A stretch of DNA of 64,000 nucleotides from Clostridium puniceum (GTDB lineage: Bacteria > Bacillota > Clostridia > Clostridiales > Clostridiaceae): the NCBI RefSeq assembly GCF_002006345.1, contig NZ_LZZM01000223.1, forward strand, positions 1 to 64,000, in the 5' to 3' direction. The translations under genes and the position numbers were made by a program. Position 1 is the stretch's first letter. Each line of letters starts with the position of its first letter. Positions 25,363 through 34,947 of the stretch are shown in pieces. The notes beneath the pieces were generated by a model. The model was not told the DNA's origin. It was given only the letters and a program-made list of their open reading frames with translations, and searched no databases.

Positions 25363-27558
25363 ATGTATGCTGAAATAATTTTAAATAATGATGCTGTCGA
25401 GATAGATAAGCCATTTACATATAAAATACCTTATGAACTTATAGAAAAAATAGATATAGGTTTTAGAGTCAAGGTTCCTTTTGGACAAAGAAATAAGCCA
25501 GTAGAAGGATTTGTATATTCATTACTTGAGGATGAATCTATAAATTTCACTTATAAAGTAAAAGAAATTATAGATTTGTGTGATGATGAAGCTATTTTAA
25601 CTGATGATAATATTAAAATGATTCAGTTTTTAAGGAGAAAATATCTCTGTAAATTCATTGATGCGGTTCGTCTTATGATTCCAGTTGGTATTATGAAAGG
25701 CTCGAAAAATAAAAAGAAGAAAGTAATATCTATTAATAAGGAAATAAATATAGATGAATTAAAAAAGGAAAATTATATAAATCTGTATAATTTCATACTG
25801 AATAATAATGGTATCTATACTAAAGCAGACGTTACTAATAGTGGTAAGTTTTCTTTGTACACATTAAATAAACTTATAGAAAAAAATATTTTAATGGTAG
25901 AAGAACAAGTTGTTTTTAGATATAACACTCGGAAATATGAAAATAATAATAATAAATTATTAAATGAAGAACAGGAAAATTGTTTAAATACGATTTTAAA
26001 TAATAAAGAGTTAAAGTATCTTATAAAAGGTGTTACTGGTTCCGGAAAAACAGAAGTTTATATGAGATTGGTTCAAGATGTACTAAACCAAGGTAAAAGC
26101 GCAATTGTATTGGTGCCAGAAATTTCATTAACACCTCAGATGATTGAAAGGTTTAAAGGAAGATTTGGCGAAAATGTAGCATTATTTCATAGTAAATTAA
26201 ATGATGGTGAAAGATTTGATGAATGGTATAGAGTAAAGTTGGGAAAAGCTAAATTGGTTATAGGCGCAAGAAGTGCATTATTTTTGCCATTAGAAGATCT
26301 CGGGCTTATAATAATTGACGAAGAACATGAGAATACATATAAATCTGAACATAACCCTAAATATCATACAAGAGAAGTAAGTGAATTCTTATGTGAACTG
26401 AAAAATTGCAAGTTAGTTTTAGGGTCAGCAACTCCAAGTATTGAAAGTTATTATAAAGCTCTTAAAGAAGAATATAAATTAATTGAAATGCATAAAAGAG
26501 TTAATGGAAATAAAATGCCTCAAATGAAAATCGTAGATATGCGTAAGGAACTAAAAAATAAAAATCTTTCTTTATTTAGTAAAGAACTTTTTGAACAAAT
26601 TGAAATAGCTTTAAAAAGCAATAATCAGGTGATTTTATTTTTAAATAGAAGAGGTTATTCTACATTTATATCATGCAGAAGCTGTGGATATGTATTTAAG
26701 TGCCCAGAATGTGATGTTTCAATGACTCATCATAAAAATGGATATTTAATATGCCATTATTGTGGAAGAGCAGAAAAGGTAAGCAAAGAGTGTCCAGAAT
26801 GTCATAGTAAATATGTTAAATTTTTTGGAGCAGGAACAGAGCGGGTAGAGCTAGAAGTAAAAAAATATTTTCCGAAGGCGAAAGTGCTGAGAATGGATGT
26901 AGATACGACTAGACATAAAAATTCTCATGAGTCTATTTATAATTCTTTCAAAAATGGAGAAGCAGATATTTTAATAGGAACTCAAATGGTTTCAAAAGGG
27001 TTAGATTTTAAAAAAGTTACTTTAGTAGGGGTTTTAGCAGCGGATATGTCACTTAATTTGCCTGATTACAGAGCAGCTGAAAGGACATATCAAATAATAA
27101 CTCAAGTTGCAGGAAGAGCAGGTAGAGGTGAAGATGAAGGAACAGTAATCGTCCAAAGTTATACACCTGAGCATTATAGTTTGAAATATGCTAAAGAAGA
27201 AAATTATGAAGGACTATTTAAAGAAGAAATAAACATTAGAAGGTTGATGGAAAATCCTCCTTTTGGTAAAATATTATTAATTAACGGATCATCGAAATTT
27301 GAAGAAAAATTAAAAAAATTTATGTATACTTTAGAAGCTAATTTGAAAAAATTAATAGTAGAAGACTTAACAATATTAGGACCAGTTCCTTGTATTATTA
27401 CTAAATTAAAAGATAATTATAGATGGCAAATTATTATAAAAGGAAACTTTGATGATGATTTTAGTGAAAAAGTGAAAGATACACTTTATCTATTAAATAA
27501 GAGTGTATATAATGAAATAAGGATTGGTATAGATATTAATCCTAATAATATGACTTAG
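25363..27558 (+). CDS. priA: Primosomal replication helicase PriA
   Basis: PriA restarts stalled replication forks and unwinds DNA 3' to 5'. Its N-terminal DNA-binding part is followed by the helicase core: Walker A GVTGSGKTEVY near residue 225, IIDEEHENTY near 320, and GSATPS. The inserted zinc-binding module is complete, with paired cysteines CRSCGYVFKCPECD, CHYCGR and CPECHSKY. The C-terminal motifs GTQMVSKGLDF and QVAGRAGRG are present. Length 731 aa, normal. Start ATG 25363, with AAGGTGG upstream. It heads the priA-def-fmt series. Confidence 0.97.
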   Translation: MYAEIILNNDAVEIDKPFTYKIPYELIEKIDIGFRVKVPFGQRNKPVEGFVYSLLEDESINFTYKVKEIIDLCDDEAILTDDNIKMIQFLRRKYLCKFIDAVRLMIPVGIMKGSKNKKKKVISINKEINIDELKKENYINLYNFILNNNGIYTKADVTNSGKFSLYTLNKLIEKNILMVEEQVVFRYNTRKYENNNNKLLNEEQENCLNTILNNKELKYLIKGVTGSGKTEVYMRLVQDVLNQGKSAIVLVPEISLTPQMIERFKGRFGENVALFHSKLNDGERFDEWYRVKLGKAKLVIGARSALFLPLEDLGLIIIDEEHENTYKSEHNPKYHTREVSEFLCELKNCKLVLGSATPSIESYYKALKEEYKLIEMHKRVNGNKMPQMKIVDMRKELKNKNLSLFSKELFEQIEIALKSNNQVILFLNRRGYSTFISCRSCGYVFKCPECDVSMTHHKNGYLICHYCGRAEKVSKECPECHSKYVKFFGAGTERVELEVKKYFPKAKVLRMDVDTTRHKNSHESIYNSFKNGEADILIGTQMVSKGLDFKKVTLVGVLAADMSLNLPDYRAAERTYQIITQVAGRAGRGEDEGTVIVQSYTPEHYSLKYAKEENYEGLFKEEINIRRLMENPPFGKILLINGSSKFEEKLKKFMYTLEANLKKLIVEDLTILGPVPCIITKLKDNYRWQIIIKGNFDDDFSEKVKDTLYLLNKSVYNEIRIGIDINPNNMT

Positions 27559-27570
27559 GGGGATGCAAAT

Positions 27571-28014
27571 ATGGCATTAAGAAATATAAGAAAATTTGGA
27601 GACGACGTATTAAGAAAGAAATGTAGAGAAGTTGAAGAAATAGATAACAGATTATTAACTTTAATTGAAGATATGAAAGAAACAATGTATGATGCAGATG
27701 GAGTTGGTCTTGCAGCACCACAAGTTGGAGTATTAAAGAGATTATTTGTTATAGATATTGGAGAAGGTCCATTAGTATTTATAAATCCTGAAATAATAGA
27801 AACAAAAGGTTCACAAATAGATGAAGAAGGCTGCTTAAGTTTACCAGGAGAAACAGAAGAAGTTATGAGACCAAACTATGTTAGAGCAAGAGCTTTAAAT
27901 GAAAAAGGTGAAGAATTCGAAATAGAAGCAGAAGAATTACTTGCAAGAGCTATTTTACATGAATATGACCACTTAAATGGAACTTTATTTATTGACAGAG
28001 TAAAAAATAAATAA
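27571..28014 (+). CDS. def: Peptide deformylase
   Basis: Removes the formyl group from new polypeptides. All three family motifs are present: GVGLAAPQVG, EEGCLSLPG (metal ligand Cys88) and HEYDHLNG (ligands His130 and His134, catalytic Glu131). Length 147 aa, typical for the short clostridial type. It starts 12 bp after priA and is directly followed by fmt, which adds the formyl group, a common pairing. Confidence 0.97.
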   Translation: MALRNIRKFGDDVLRKKCREVEEIDNRLLTLIEDMKETMYDADGVGLAAPQVGVLKRLFVIDIGEGPLVFINPEIIETKGSQIDEEGCLSLPGETEEVMRPNYVRARALNEKGEEFEIEAEELLARAILHEYDHLNGTLFIDRVKNK

Positions 28015-28031
28015 TGACAGGAGAAAATAGA

Positions 28032-28958
28032 ATGAATATAGTATTTATGGGTACTCCTGATTTTGCAGTTCCTTCTTTAAAAAAATTAATTGAAGAATAT
28101 AATGTTACTGCTGTATTAACTCAGCCAGATAAACCAAAGGGCAGAGGCAAGAAAATGGCTTATTCAGCAGTTAAAGAAGAAGCCTTAAAACATGGAATTC
28201 CAATATATCAACCTATAAAGCTTAAAAATGACTTAGAGTTAATTCAAAATCTAAAAGATTTAAAACCTGATTTTATTATAGTAGTAGCTTTTGGACAAAT
28301 TTTAACTAAAGAAGTTCTTGATATACCTAAGCATGGATGTATAAATCTTCATGCATCATTACTGCCAATGTATAGAGGTGCAGCGCCTATAAATTGGTCA
28401 ATAATAAATGGTGAAAAAGTTACTGGAAATACAACAATGCTCATGGATATAGGTCTTGATACAGGTGATATGATTCTTAAAGATGAAGTTAAAATTACTA
28501 ATAATATGACAAGTGGAGAATTACATGATATATTAATGGTAAGAGGAGCAGACCTTTTAATAAAAAGTATAGAAGGAATTGTCAAAGAAAAAATAGTTCT
28601 ACAAAAACAGTCTAATGAAACTTTCTATGCTAAAATGTTAGATAAGGAACTTGCTAATATAAATTGGGATATGAGTTCTAGGGAAATTCATAATCTAGTA
28701 AGAGGATTAAACCCTTGGCCTATTGCGTATACTGATTATAAGGGCGAAAGAATGAAGATATACGAAACAGAAGTTTTAGAAGAAAAGATATCAGTGAAAC
28801 CAGGAACAATTTTAGATGTAAATAAAAGCGGGGTAAAAGTTGCATGCAAGGAGAAGGTACTTCTTATAAAAAAAGTACAGTTTCCTAATGGTAAGCCATT
28901 AACTATCGAACAATATATAAATGGGCATAATATAGAAAAAAATATAGTTTTAGGATAA
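28032..28958 (+). CDS. fmt: Methionyl-tRNA formyltransferase
   Basis: Formylates the initiator Met-tRNA with 10-formyltetrahydrofolate. The N-terminus has MNIVFMGTPDFAVP, and the folate-site motif NLHASLLPMYRGAAPI includes the catalytic Asn-His; the C-terminal OB-like domain is present. I start it at ATG 28032, with AGGAG at 28019-28023; an in-frame ATG at 28014 overlaps the def stop but lacks a spaced site. Length is then 308 aa, as expected. Confidence 0.96.
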   Translation: MNIVFMGTPDFAVPSLKKLIEEYNVTAVLTQPDKPKGRGKKMAYSAVKEEALKHGIPIYQPIKLKNDLELIQNLKDLKPDFIIVVAFGQILTKEVLDIPKHGCINLHASLLPMYRGAAPINWSIINGEKVTGNTTMLMDIGLDTGDMILKDEVKITNNMTSGELHDILMVRGADLLIKSIEGIVKEKIVLQKQSNETFYAKMLDKELANINWDMSSREIHNLVRGLNPWPIAYTDYKGERMKIYETEVLEEKISVKPGTILDVNKSGVKVACKEKVLLIKKVQFPNGKPLTIEQYINGHNIEKNIVLG

Positions 28959-28971
28959 TGGAGGGATGAAA

Positions 28972-29661
28972 ATGCCTTTTTATTCAATTTTTGATCCGAC
29001 AATGATAATATTAATTCCAGCAATGATAATTTCATTTTGGGCTCAAATTAAAATTAGCAGTACGTATAATAAATACAATCAAGTTAGGACTATGAAAGGT
29101 TATACTGGAAAAGAAATTGCAAGGATGATGTTAGATGAAGCGGGGCTTTTCAATGTTAGAATAGAAGTCATAAATTCTAAACTTGGTGATCATTATGATC
29201 CTTCTAGTAGAATATTACGATTATCACCAGAGGTATATTCGGGAGGATCTATATCTTCAGCAGGAATAGCTGCTCATGAAGTTGGGCATGCACTTCAGCA
29301 CAAAGAAAAGTATAAACCATTAACTATAAGGAACTCAATAGTACCTGTAGTAAATGTTAGTTCAAGTATATCTTGGATATTATTCTTTATAGGGTTATTA
29401 TTAGGATTTAAAGGACTTACAATGCTTGGAATTATTTTATTTTCAGCAGTAGTAGTATTTCAGTTAATAACATTACCTGTTGAATTCGATGCATCCACTA
29501 GAGCTTTGAATATATTGAAATCAAGAGGAATACTATATGGGGATGAAACTAAGAATGCACAAAAAGTTTTAGATGCAGCAGCAATGACGTATGTAGCTGC
29601 AACATTAATGGCAGTATCACAACTAATAAGACTCATTGCCTTAAGCAATAGAGACGATTGA
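28972..29661 (+). CDS. Membrane zinc metallopeptidase, YugP family
   Basis: A probable membrane-embedded protease of the DUF2270/YugP (neutral zinc metallopeptidase) family; its substrate is unknown. The HExxH motif is HEVGH at residues 102-106, with a downstream Asp/Glu region (PVEFDASTRAL) supplying a further ligand. Hydrophobic segments lie at the N-terminus, at ~125-170 and near the C-terminus. ATG 28972 is preferred to ATG 28966, because GAGGG at 28961-28965 would otherwise touch the start codon. It is co-oriented 13 bp after fmt and 14 bp before rsmB. Confidence 0.88.
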   Translation: MPFYSIFDPTMIILIPAMIISFWAQIKISSTYNKYNQVRTMKGYTGKEIARMMLDEAGLFNVRIEVINSKLGDHYDPSSRILRLSPEVYSGGSISSAGIAAHEVGHALQHKEKYKPLTIRNSIVPVVNVSSSISWILFFIGLLLGFKGLTMLGIILFSAVVVFQLITLPVEFDASTRALNILKSRGILYGDETKNAQKVLDAAAMTYVAATLMAVSQLIRLIALSNRDD

Positions 29662-29675
29662 AAAAGAGGTAGCGT

Positions 29676-30992
29676 ATGAATTGTAGAAAATTAGCAGTAA
29701 AGATATTAGGTAGAGTTATAAATGAAGGAGCATATTCTAATATAATACTTTCAAAGGAATTAAACGAAGTAGAACTTAGCGAAAAAGATAAGGCATTATT
29801 AACTGAAATTGTATATGGAGTTTTAAGAAGAAAGAAAACTTTAGATATTATAATTTCAAACTTTGTAAAAGACATTAAATTAATGAACAAAGATATTTTA
29901 AATATCTTAAGAGTAGCGATATATCAAATGAATTTTTTAGATAAAATACCAAGTTATGCGGCTTGTAACGAAGCTGTAGAAGAAGCAAAAGAAATATCAG
30001 AAAATGATTCGAAATTAGTAAATGGTATACTTAGAAGCTTTACTAAGAATCCAGATGATATTGAGGTTTTAGGAAATAAAATTGATGAGTATGCATATAA
30101 ATTTTCATTTGAACCTTGGATGATAAGACTTTTAATAAAGCAATATGGAGAAAATTTATCAAAGAAAATAATGTCAGGATTAAACGTAATTCCACAAGTT
30201 AGCGTAAGGGTAAATGGAATAACAGCGGATTATGATGAAGTTTTTGAAAACTTAGAAGAGCTTGGATATGAAATTGAAGAAGGTGCTATCTGCCCAGAAG
30301 CGATTTCAATTAAGGGTGGAAAATCTATAGAGAATAATCCTCTTTTCAACGAAGGAAAAATTACAGTTCAAGATGAAAGTGCAATGATTATAGCTCCTTT
30401 ATTAGAATTAGAAGAAGGAATGACAGTTTTAGATTTATGTAGTGCACCAGGTGGAAAAACTACTCATATAGCTGAAATACTTCAAAACACTGGAAAAGTA
30501 TTAGCTTTTGATATTCATGAGCCGAAGCTTGGATTAATACAAGAAAACTGCGAAAGATTAAGAATAACTAATGTTGAATTAAATACAAATGATGCGACTA
30601 AATTAAATTCAGAATTAATAGCATCTAGTGATAGAATTTTAATAGATGTTCCCTGCTCAGGTATTGGCATAATAAGAAAGAAACCAGAAATAAAATGGAA
30701 TAAGACAAGAACTGATTTGAGAGAAATTATACCGATTCAAAGAGATATAATGGAAAATGCATGGATGTATTTAAAAGATGGTGGAATAATGATATATTCA
30801 ACTTGTACTTTAAATAAAGAAGAAAATGAAGAAAATATTGAGTGGTTTGTGAGTAGGCATAAAGATTGTACTGTGAAGAAAATCTTTATTGGTAAGCAAG
30901 ATAACTTAGTATACAATAGAAATGGATCTTTAACTATTCTGCCAAATGAAAGTATGGATGGATTTTTTGTGGCAAAGTTAGAAAAAAGATAA
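29676..30992 (+). CDS. rsmB: 16S rRNA (cytosine-967-C5)-methyltransferase RsmB
   Basis: The N-terminal NusB-like domain (residues 1-~140) is fused to a SAM methyltransferase. Motif I is DLCSAPGGKTTHIAE near residue 252. Both catalytic cysteines are seen: Cys327 in DVPCSG and Cys377 in YSTCTL. Length 438 aa, typical. Start ATG 29676, with AAGAGGTAG upstream. The fmt-yugP-rsmB-rlmN order is the usual Firmicute series. Confidence 0.95.
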   Translation: MNCRKLAVKILGRVINEGAYSNIILSKELNEVELSEKDKALLTEIVYGVLRRKKTLDIIISNFVKDIKLMNKDILNILRVAIYQMNFLDKIPSYAACNEAVEEAKEISENDSKLVNGILRSFTKNPDDIEVLGNKIDEYAYKFSFEPWMIRLLIKQYGENLSKKIMSGLNVIPQVSVRVNGITADYDEVFENLEELGYEIEEGAICPEAISIKGGKSIENNPLFNEGKITVQDESAMIIAPLLELEEGMTVLDLCSAPGGKTTHIAEILQNTGKVLAFDIHEPKLGLIQENCERLRITNVELNTNDATKLNSELIASSDRILIDVPCSGIGIIRKKPEIKWNKTRTDLREIIPIQRDIMENAWMYLKDGGIMIYSTCTLNKEENEENIEWFVSRHKDCTVKKIFIGKQDNLVYNRNGSLTILPNESMDGFFVAKLEKR

Positions 30993-31006
30993 TAGTAGGT
31001 GAATAA

Positions 31007-32050
31007 ATGGACAATTTACTAAATTATACCTTAGAAGAACTTAAAGTATGGATGAAAGAAAATGGTGAGAGTGAATTTAGAGGAAAACAAATATTATCTT
31101 GGATTTATAAAGGCATAAATCAATTTGATAATATGAGAAATATACCTAAATCATTAATATCCAAATTAAATGAAAATTTTATTATTGATTTACCTAAAAT
31201 AATAGAAGTTTATAAATCTGATATCGATGGAACTGAAAAGTTTTTGCTTGGATTTAAGGATGGAAATTTAATTGAATCGGTGCTTATGAGGTATAAACAT
31301 GGAAATTCTATATGCATATCTACTCAGGTTGGTTGTAGAATGGGTTGTAAATTTTGTGCATCGACGTTAGAAGGGCGCATTAGAAATTTAACAACTGGAG
31401 AAATTTTATCTCAGGTTCTTGTAGTTCAAAACCATATTGATGAAAGAATATCAAATATAGTACTTATGGGAAGTGGAGAACCTTTAGATAATTATGAAAA
31501 TGTTGTTAAGTTTTTAGAAGTAGTTTCAGCAGAATATGGATTGAATATTGGGCAAAGACATATAACATTGTCTACTTGTGGAATTGTACCAAAGATATAT
31601 GAATTAGCAGATAAAGAATATAGCATAACACTTGCTATTTCTTTACATGCATTTAGTGATGAAAAAAGAAAAGAGATTATGCCTGTAGCAAATAAGTATA
31701 GCATTGATCAAATCTTAGAAGCATGCAGACATTATATTAACAAAACTAATAGAAGAATTACATTTGAATATGCACTAGTAAAGGAAGTAAATGATAGCAG
31801 AGAAGATGCAAAGGCATTAGGAAAGTTATTAAAAGGAATGCTTTGCCATGTGAATTTAATACCTGTAAATGAAATAAAGGAAAATACCTATAAAAGATCA
31901 TCAAAGAAATCCATAGATGATTTTTCCGAAATATTGAAAAGTTACGGGATAGAAGTTACTACAAGACGTGAAATGGGAAGTGATATTAATGCAGCATGTG
32001 GACAACTTAGAAGAAGTTATATGGAAACCCAAGAAATGAGGGAAGAATAA
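31007..32050 (+). CDS. rlmN: Dual-specificity RNA methyltransferase RlmN
   Basis: A radical SAM enzyme that methylates C2 of A2503 in 23S rRNA and A37 in some tRNAs. The cluster motif CRMGCKFC supplies Cys110, Cys114 and Cys117; the methyl-carrying cysteine is Cys331 in NAACGQLR. The region after the cluster has MGSGEPLDNYENV. Length 347 aa, normal. Start ATG 31007, with a weak site (TAGGTGA). The prpC start lies 1 bp after its stop. Confidence 0.96.
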   Translation: MDNLLNYTLEELKVWMKENGESEFRGKQILSWIYKGINQFDNMRNIPKSLISKLNENFIIDLPKIIEVYKSDIDGTEKFLLGFKDGNLIESVLMRYKHGNSICISTQVGCRMGCKFCASTLEGRIRNLTTGEILSQVLVVQNHIDERISNIVLMGSGEPLDNYENVVKFLEVVSAEYGLNIGQRHITLSTCGIVPKIYELADKEYSITLAISLHAFSDEKRKEIMPVANKYSIDQILEACRHYINKTNRRITFEYALVKEVNDSREDAKALGKLLKGMLCHVNLIPVNEIKENTYKRSSKKSIDDFSEILKSYGIEVTTRREMGSDINAACGQLRRSYMETQEMREE

Positions 32051-32051
32051 A

Positions 32052-32771
32052 ATGGTAGGCTTAGTAAGTGATGTTGGATTGAAACGCACATTAAATGAAG
32101 ATTTTGCTTCTTATTTAGAGAAGGAAGAATTTAAGATTTATGTAGTAGCAGATGGAATGGGTGGACATAATGCAGGGGAAGTTGCAAGCCAAATGGCTGC
32201 AGAACAAATTGTTAGCTATGTAGATGAAAAATTTTCTTCCTCCAATGCAAAAGATTTGATTGAAGAAGCTATTAAAAAAGTTAATAGAGATATATTTAAT
32301 TTTTCTAATACTAATGAGAATTTAAATGGAATGGGAACAACGGTTACAGTTTGTTTTATTACTAAGAGTTTTATACATATTGCCAATGTAGGTGATAGCT
32401 GTTGTTTTGCAATAAGAAATAATGAAATAAAAAAAATTACTAAAGATCATTCTTTAGTACAAGAGCTTGTTGATAGTGGAAGTATAAGTGAAGAAGAAGC
32501 TCAAAATCATCCGAAAAAGAATATTATCACAAGAGCTTTAGGTACTAGTAGTACTGTAAGTGTAGATGTATTTGAGTTAGAGAATAATGAATATGAGTTA
32601 TACATATTGTGTTCAGATGGATTGACGAATGAGTTAACTAAGGAAGAGATTCTGCAAGTTGTCACTGAAGAACAAGATTATATGAAGAGTACTAATAACT
32701 TAGTAGCCTTAGCAAAAGAAAATGGTGGCAGAGATAATATAACAGTATTGTTGTTTGGAGGAGATATATAG
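32052..32771 (+). CDS. prpC: PP2C-type Ser/Thr protein phosphatase
   Basis: A metal-dependent phosphatase that reverses the action of the adjacent kinase. The metal-binding motifs are present: NEDF, VADGMGGHNAGEVAS, GDSCCF and CSDGLTNEL, plus GGRDNITV at the end. Length 239 aa, typical for PrpC/Stp. The gene is 1 bp after rlmN and its stop lies 1 bp before the prkC start. Confidence 0.95.
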   Translation: MVGLVSDVGLKRTLNEDFASYLEKEEFKIYVVADGMGGHNAGEVASQMAAEQIVSYVDEKFSSSNAKDLIEEAIKKVNRDIFNFSNTNENLNGMGTTVTVCFITKSFIHIANVGDSCCFAIRNNEIKKITKDHSLVQELVDSGSISEEEAQNHPKKNIITRALGTSSTVSVDVFELENNEYELYILCSDGLTNELTKEEILQVVTEEQDYMKSTNNLVALAKENGGRDNITVLLFGGDI

Positions 32772-32772
32772 T

Positions 32773-34686
32773 ATGGATGGAATTGTACTTGGAAACAGAT
32801 ACGAGTTGTTGGAAAAAATAGGTGAAGGTGGAATGTCAGAAGTATTTAAAGCAAGATGTAATAAGCTTAATAGATTTGTTGCAGTTAAGATTCTAAAAAA
32901 AGAATTTTGTAATAATCCTGACATCGTTGAAAAATTTAAAGGAGAAGCAACTGCCATCGCAACTTTATCTGATAACAATATAGTAAATATACTTGATGTT
33001 GGAACTCAAGATAGTATAAATTACATTGTAATGGAATATGTTAAAGGTAAGACGTTAAAGGATATTATAAAGCAAGTTGGCAAGATGAATTACGAAACAG
33101 CAATATCTGTTGCTATGCAAATTGCTAGAGCATTAGATTGTGCCCATAGAAATAATATAATCCATAGAGATGTTAAACCACAAAATATTCTTGTAACGGA
33201 AGATGGAATTATGAAGGTAACTGATTTTGGAATAGCAAAATCAGCAAGTTCTGAGACTATTACAAATACCAGTACAATAATGGGATCAGCTCATTACTTA
33301 TCTCCAGAACAAGCTAAAGGAAGTTTCATTGATTGCAGAACAGATTTATATTCATTAGGAGTAGTATTATATGAAATGGTTACAGGGACACTTCCATTTC
33401 AAGCAGATACAGCTGTAACTATAGCATTAAAACATCTTCAAGAAGAAGTTATACCACCTAAAAATATTAATTCGAAGGTTCCTGATAGTTTAAATCAATT
33501 AATTTTAAAGGCTATGGAGAAAGAACCTATTAGAAGATACCAAACAGCTAAAGAAATGATTTCAGATCTCCAAAAAATAAAAGATGATCCTAATGCAAGA
33601 ATAGACACAAAAGAAGATGATGATGATCATACAATTATAATGTCAGCAGTAACACAACAAATATCTAAACAAAACAATAGCATTAAGGACGAAGATTACG
33701 AAGATGAAGATGATGACTATTATGAAGATGATGATGACGACAAAACAGGATTAATAAATAAGAGTAAAATAATAAAAATTGGAATAGGTGTAATTTTAGT
33801 TTTATTATTGGCTGGGTTAGGTGTTGCAGCCTTTAAAATGGCAGATGGTTCAGTTACGGCGACTACTAAAGAAGTTAAAATACCGGATGTAGTTGGTAAA
33901 AATGTAGATGATGCCAAGAAAGAACTTGAAGCTTTAAATCTAGTTTTTGTAGAAGCTGATAAAGATGTTAATGATGCACCAGAAGGAACTATTCTTGAAA
34001 TGAATCCAAAGGCAGATACTATGGTTAAAGAAAAAAGTGAAGTTAGAGTAATTGTTAGCTCTGGTCCCAAAGGAACTAAAATGCCAGATTTAGAAGATAG
34101 TGACTTAGATAGAGCAAAGGTTATTTTAAAATCTTATGGTATTGAAGAGAGTGCTATAACAGTTACTGAAGCTTTTAGTGATGATGTGCCAAAGGGACAA
34201 ATAATGGATCATACACCAAAAAAAGATGCTGAAATTAATTCAAAAACTAAAGTAACTCTTATAGTAAGTAAGGGGCCAGAAATTAAGCTTACAACAGTAC
34301 CTAATTTAAAGGGATTAGATGTTGAAGTAGCCAAGAGCCGATTGGCTGATGCTAAGTTAAAAGCTGTTGTTAAAGAAGTAGAAACGCAAAATCAAAATGA
34401 AAATGGTAAGGTGTTAAGTCAAACAATTGAAGGTTCCAAAGTTGAACAAGGCACTCCAGTTACTATAGAAGTGGGAAAATATGTAGCAAAACAAGAACCA
34501 CCTACAGATGCAACTACACCAGGAACTCAGAAGACACCAGGAACTACGGATAAAAATACAACGACAACGCCAGGAACTACACAAGGCAAAGGAACAACTC
34601 CAGGTGCTGAAACGTCACCAAGTACAAAAACTACTCAAGGAACGGGAAGTACAACAAGCCCATTTAACAACACAACTAACAATTAA
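32773..34686 (+). CDS. prkC: PASTA-domain Ser/Thr protein kinase PrkC/StkP
   Basis: A transmembrane kinase sensing muropeptides and cell-wall state; in Bacillus it promotes germination. The kinase domain (~10-270) has GEGGMSEVF, catalytic Lys39, HRD at 131-133 and DFG at 151-153. A highly acidic juxtamembrane stretch is followed by one membrane segment (~336-357) and three PASTA repeats (~370-570; IPDVVGKNVDDAKKEL, MPDLEDSDLDRAKVIL, VPNLKGLDVEVAKSRL). The last ~60 residues are a Thr/Pro/Gly-rich tail. I start at ATG 32773, with GGAGGAGA at 32757-32764; the longer frame from 32755 would begin inside that site. It is coupled to prpC. Confidence 0.96.
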   Translation: MDGIVLGNRYELLEKIGEGGMSEVFKARCNKLNRFVAVKILKKEFCNNPDIVEKFKGEATAIATLSDNNIVNILDVGTQDSINYIVMEYVKGKTLKDIIKQVGKMNYETAISVAMQIARALDCAHRNNIIHRDVKPQNILVTEDGIMKVTDFGIAKSASSETITNTSTIMGSAHYLSPEQAKGSFIDCRTDLYSLGVVLYEMVTGTLPFQADTAVTIALKHLQEEVIPPKNINSKVPDSLNQLILKAMEKEPIRRYQTAKEMISDLQKIKDDPNARIDTKEDDDDHTIIMSAVTQQISKQNNSIKDEDYEDEDDDYYEDDDDDKTGLINKSKIIKIGIGVILVLLLAGLGVAAFKMADGSVTATTKEVKIPDVVGKNVDDAKKELEALNLVFVEADKDVNDAPEGTILEMNPKADTMVKEKSEVRVIVSSGPKGTKMPDLEDSDLDRAKVILKSYGIEESAITVTEAFSDDVPKGQIMDHTPKKDAEINSKTKVTLIVSKGPEIKLTTVPNLKGLDVEVAKSRLADAKLKAVVKEVETQNQNENGKVLSQTIEGSKVEQGTPVTIEVGKYVAKQEPPTDATTPGTQKTPGTTDKNTTTTPGTTQGKGTTPGAETSPSTKTTQGTGSTTSPFNNTTNN

Positions 34687-34738
34687 AGTAATGATAAAAA
34701 ATAAGACATCAAATCGGAAAATGTAATAATAAAATATG

Positions 34739-34771
34739 AGGAGAGGTTGATAAAAAAAACCTCTCCTTTTA
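34739..34771 (+). terminator. Terminator after prkC
   Basis: Arms AGGAGAGGTT (34739-34748) and AACCTCTCCT (34758-34767) are perfect, 10 bp each, with a T-run. It closes the priA-to-prkC series. Confidence 0.9.
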
Positions 34772-34947
34772 TAATAAAATTATATTTAAGATAGGATTCA
34801 ATTTTTATTAAGTAAAATAAAAAAATAGTATGATATAGAATAGAAAATTGAATTAATTTGCTAAGTTAAAGCTATATAAAGTGAAGAAGTATATTATTAG
34901 TTTATTTATTAGAATATATAAAACATATATGATTATGGAGGGAAAAT

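Noticed and set aside
34508..34726. 72-codon plus-strand ORF in the 3' end of prkC
   Set aside because: A frame-shifted reading of the Thr/Pro/Gly-rich tail; the kinase frame is intact.
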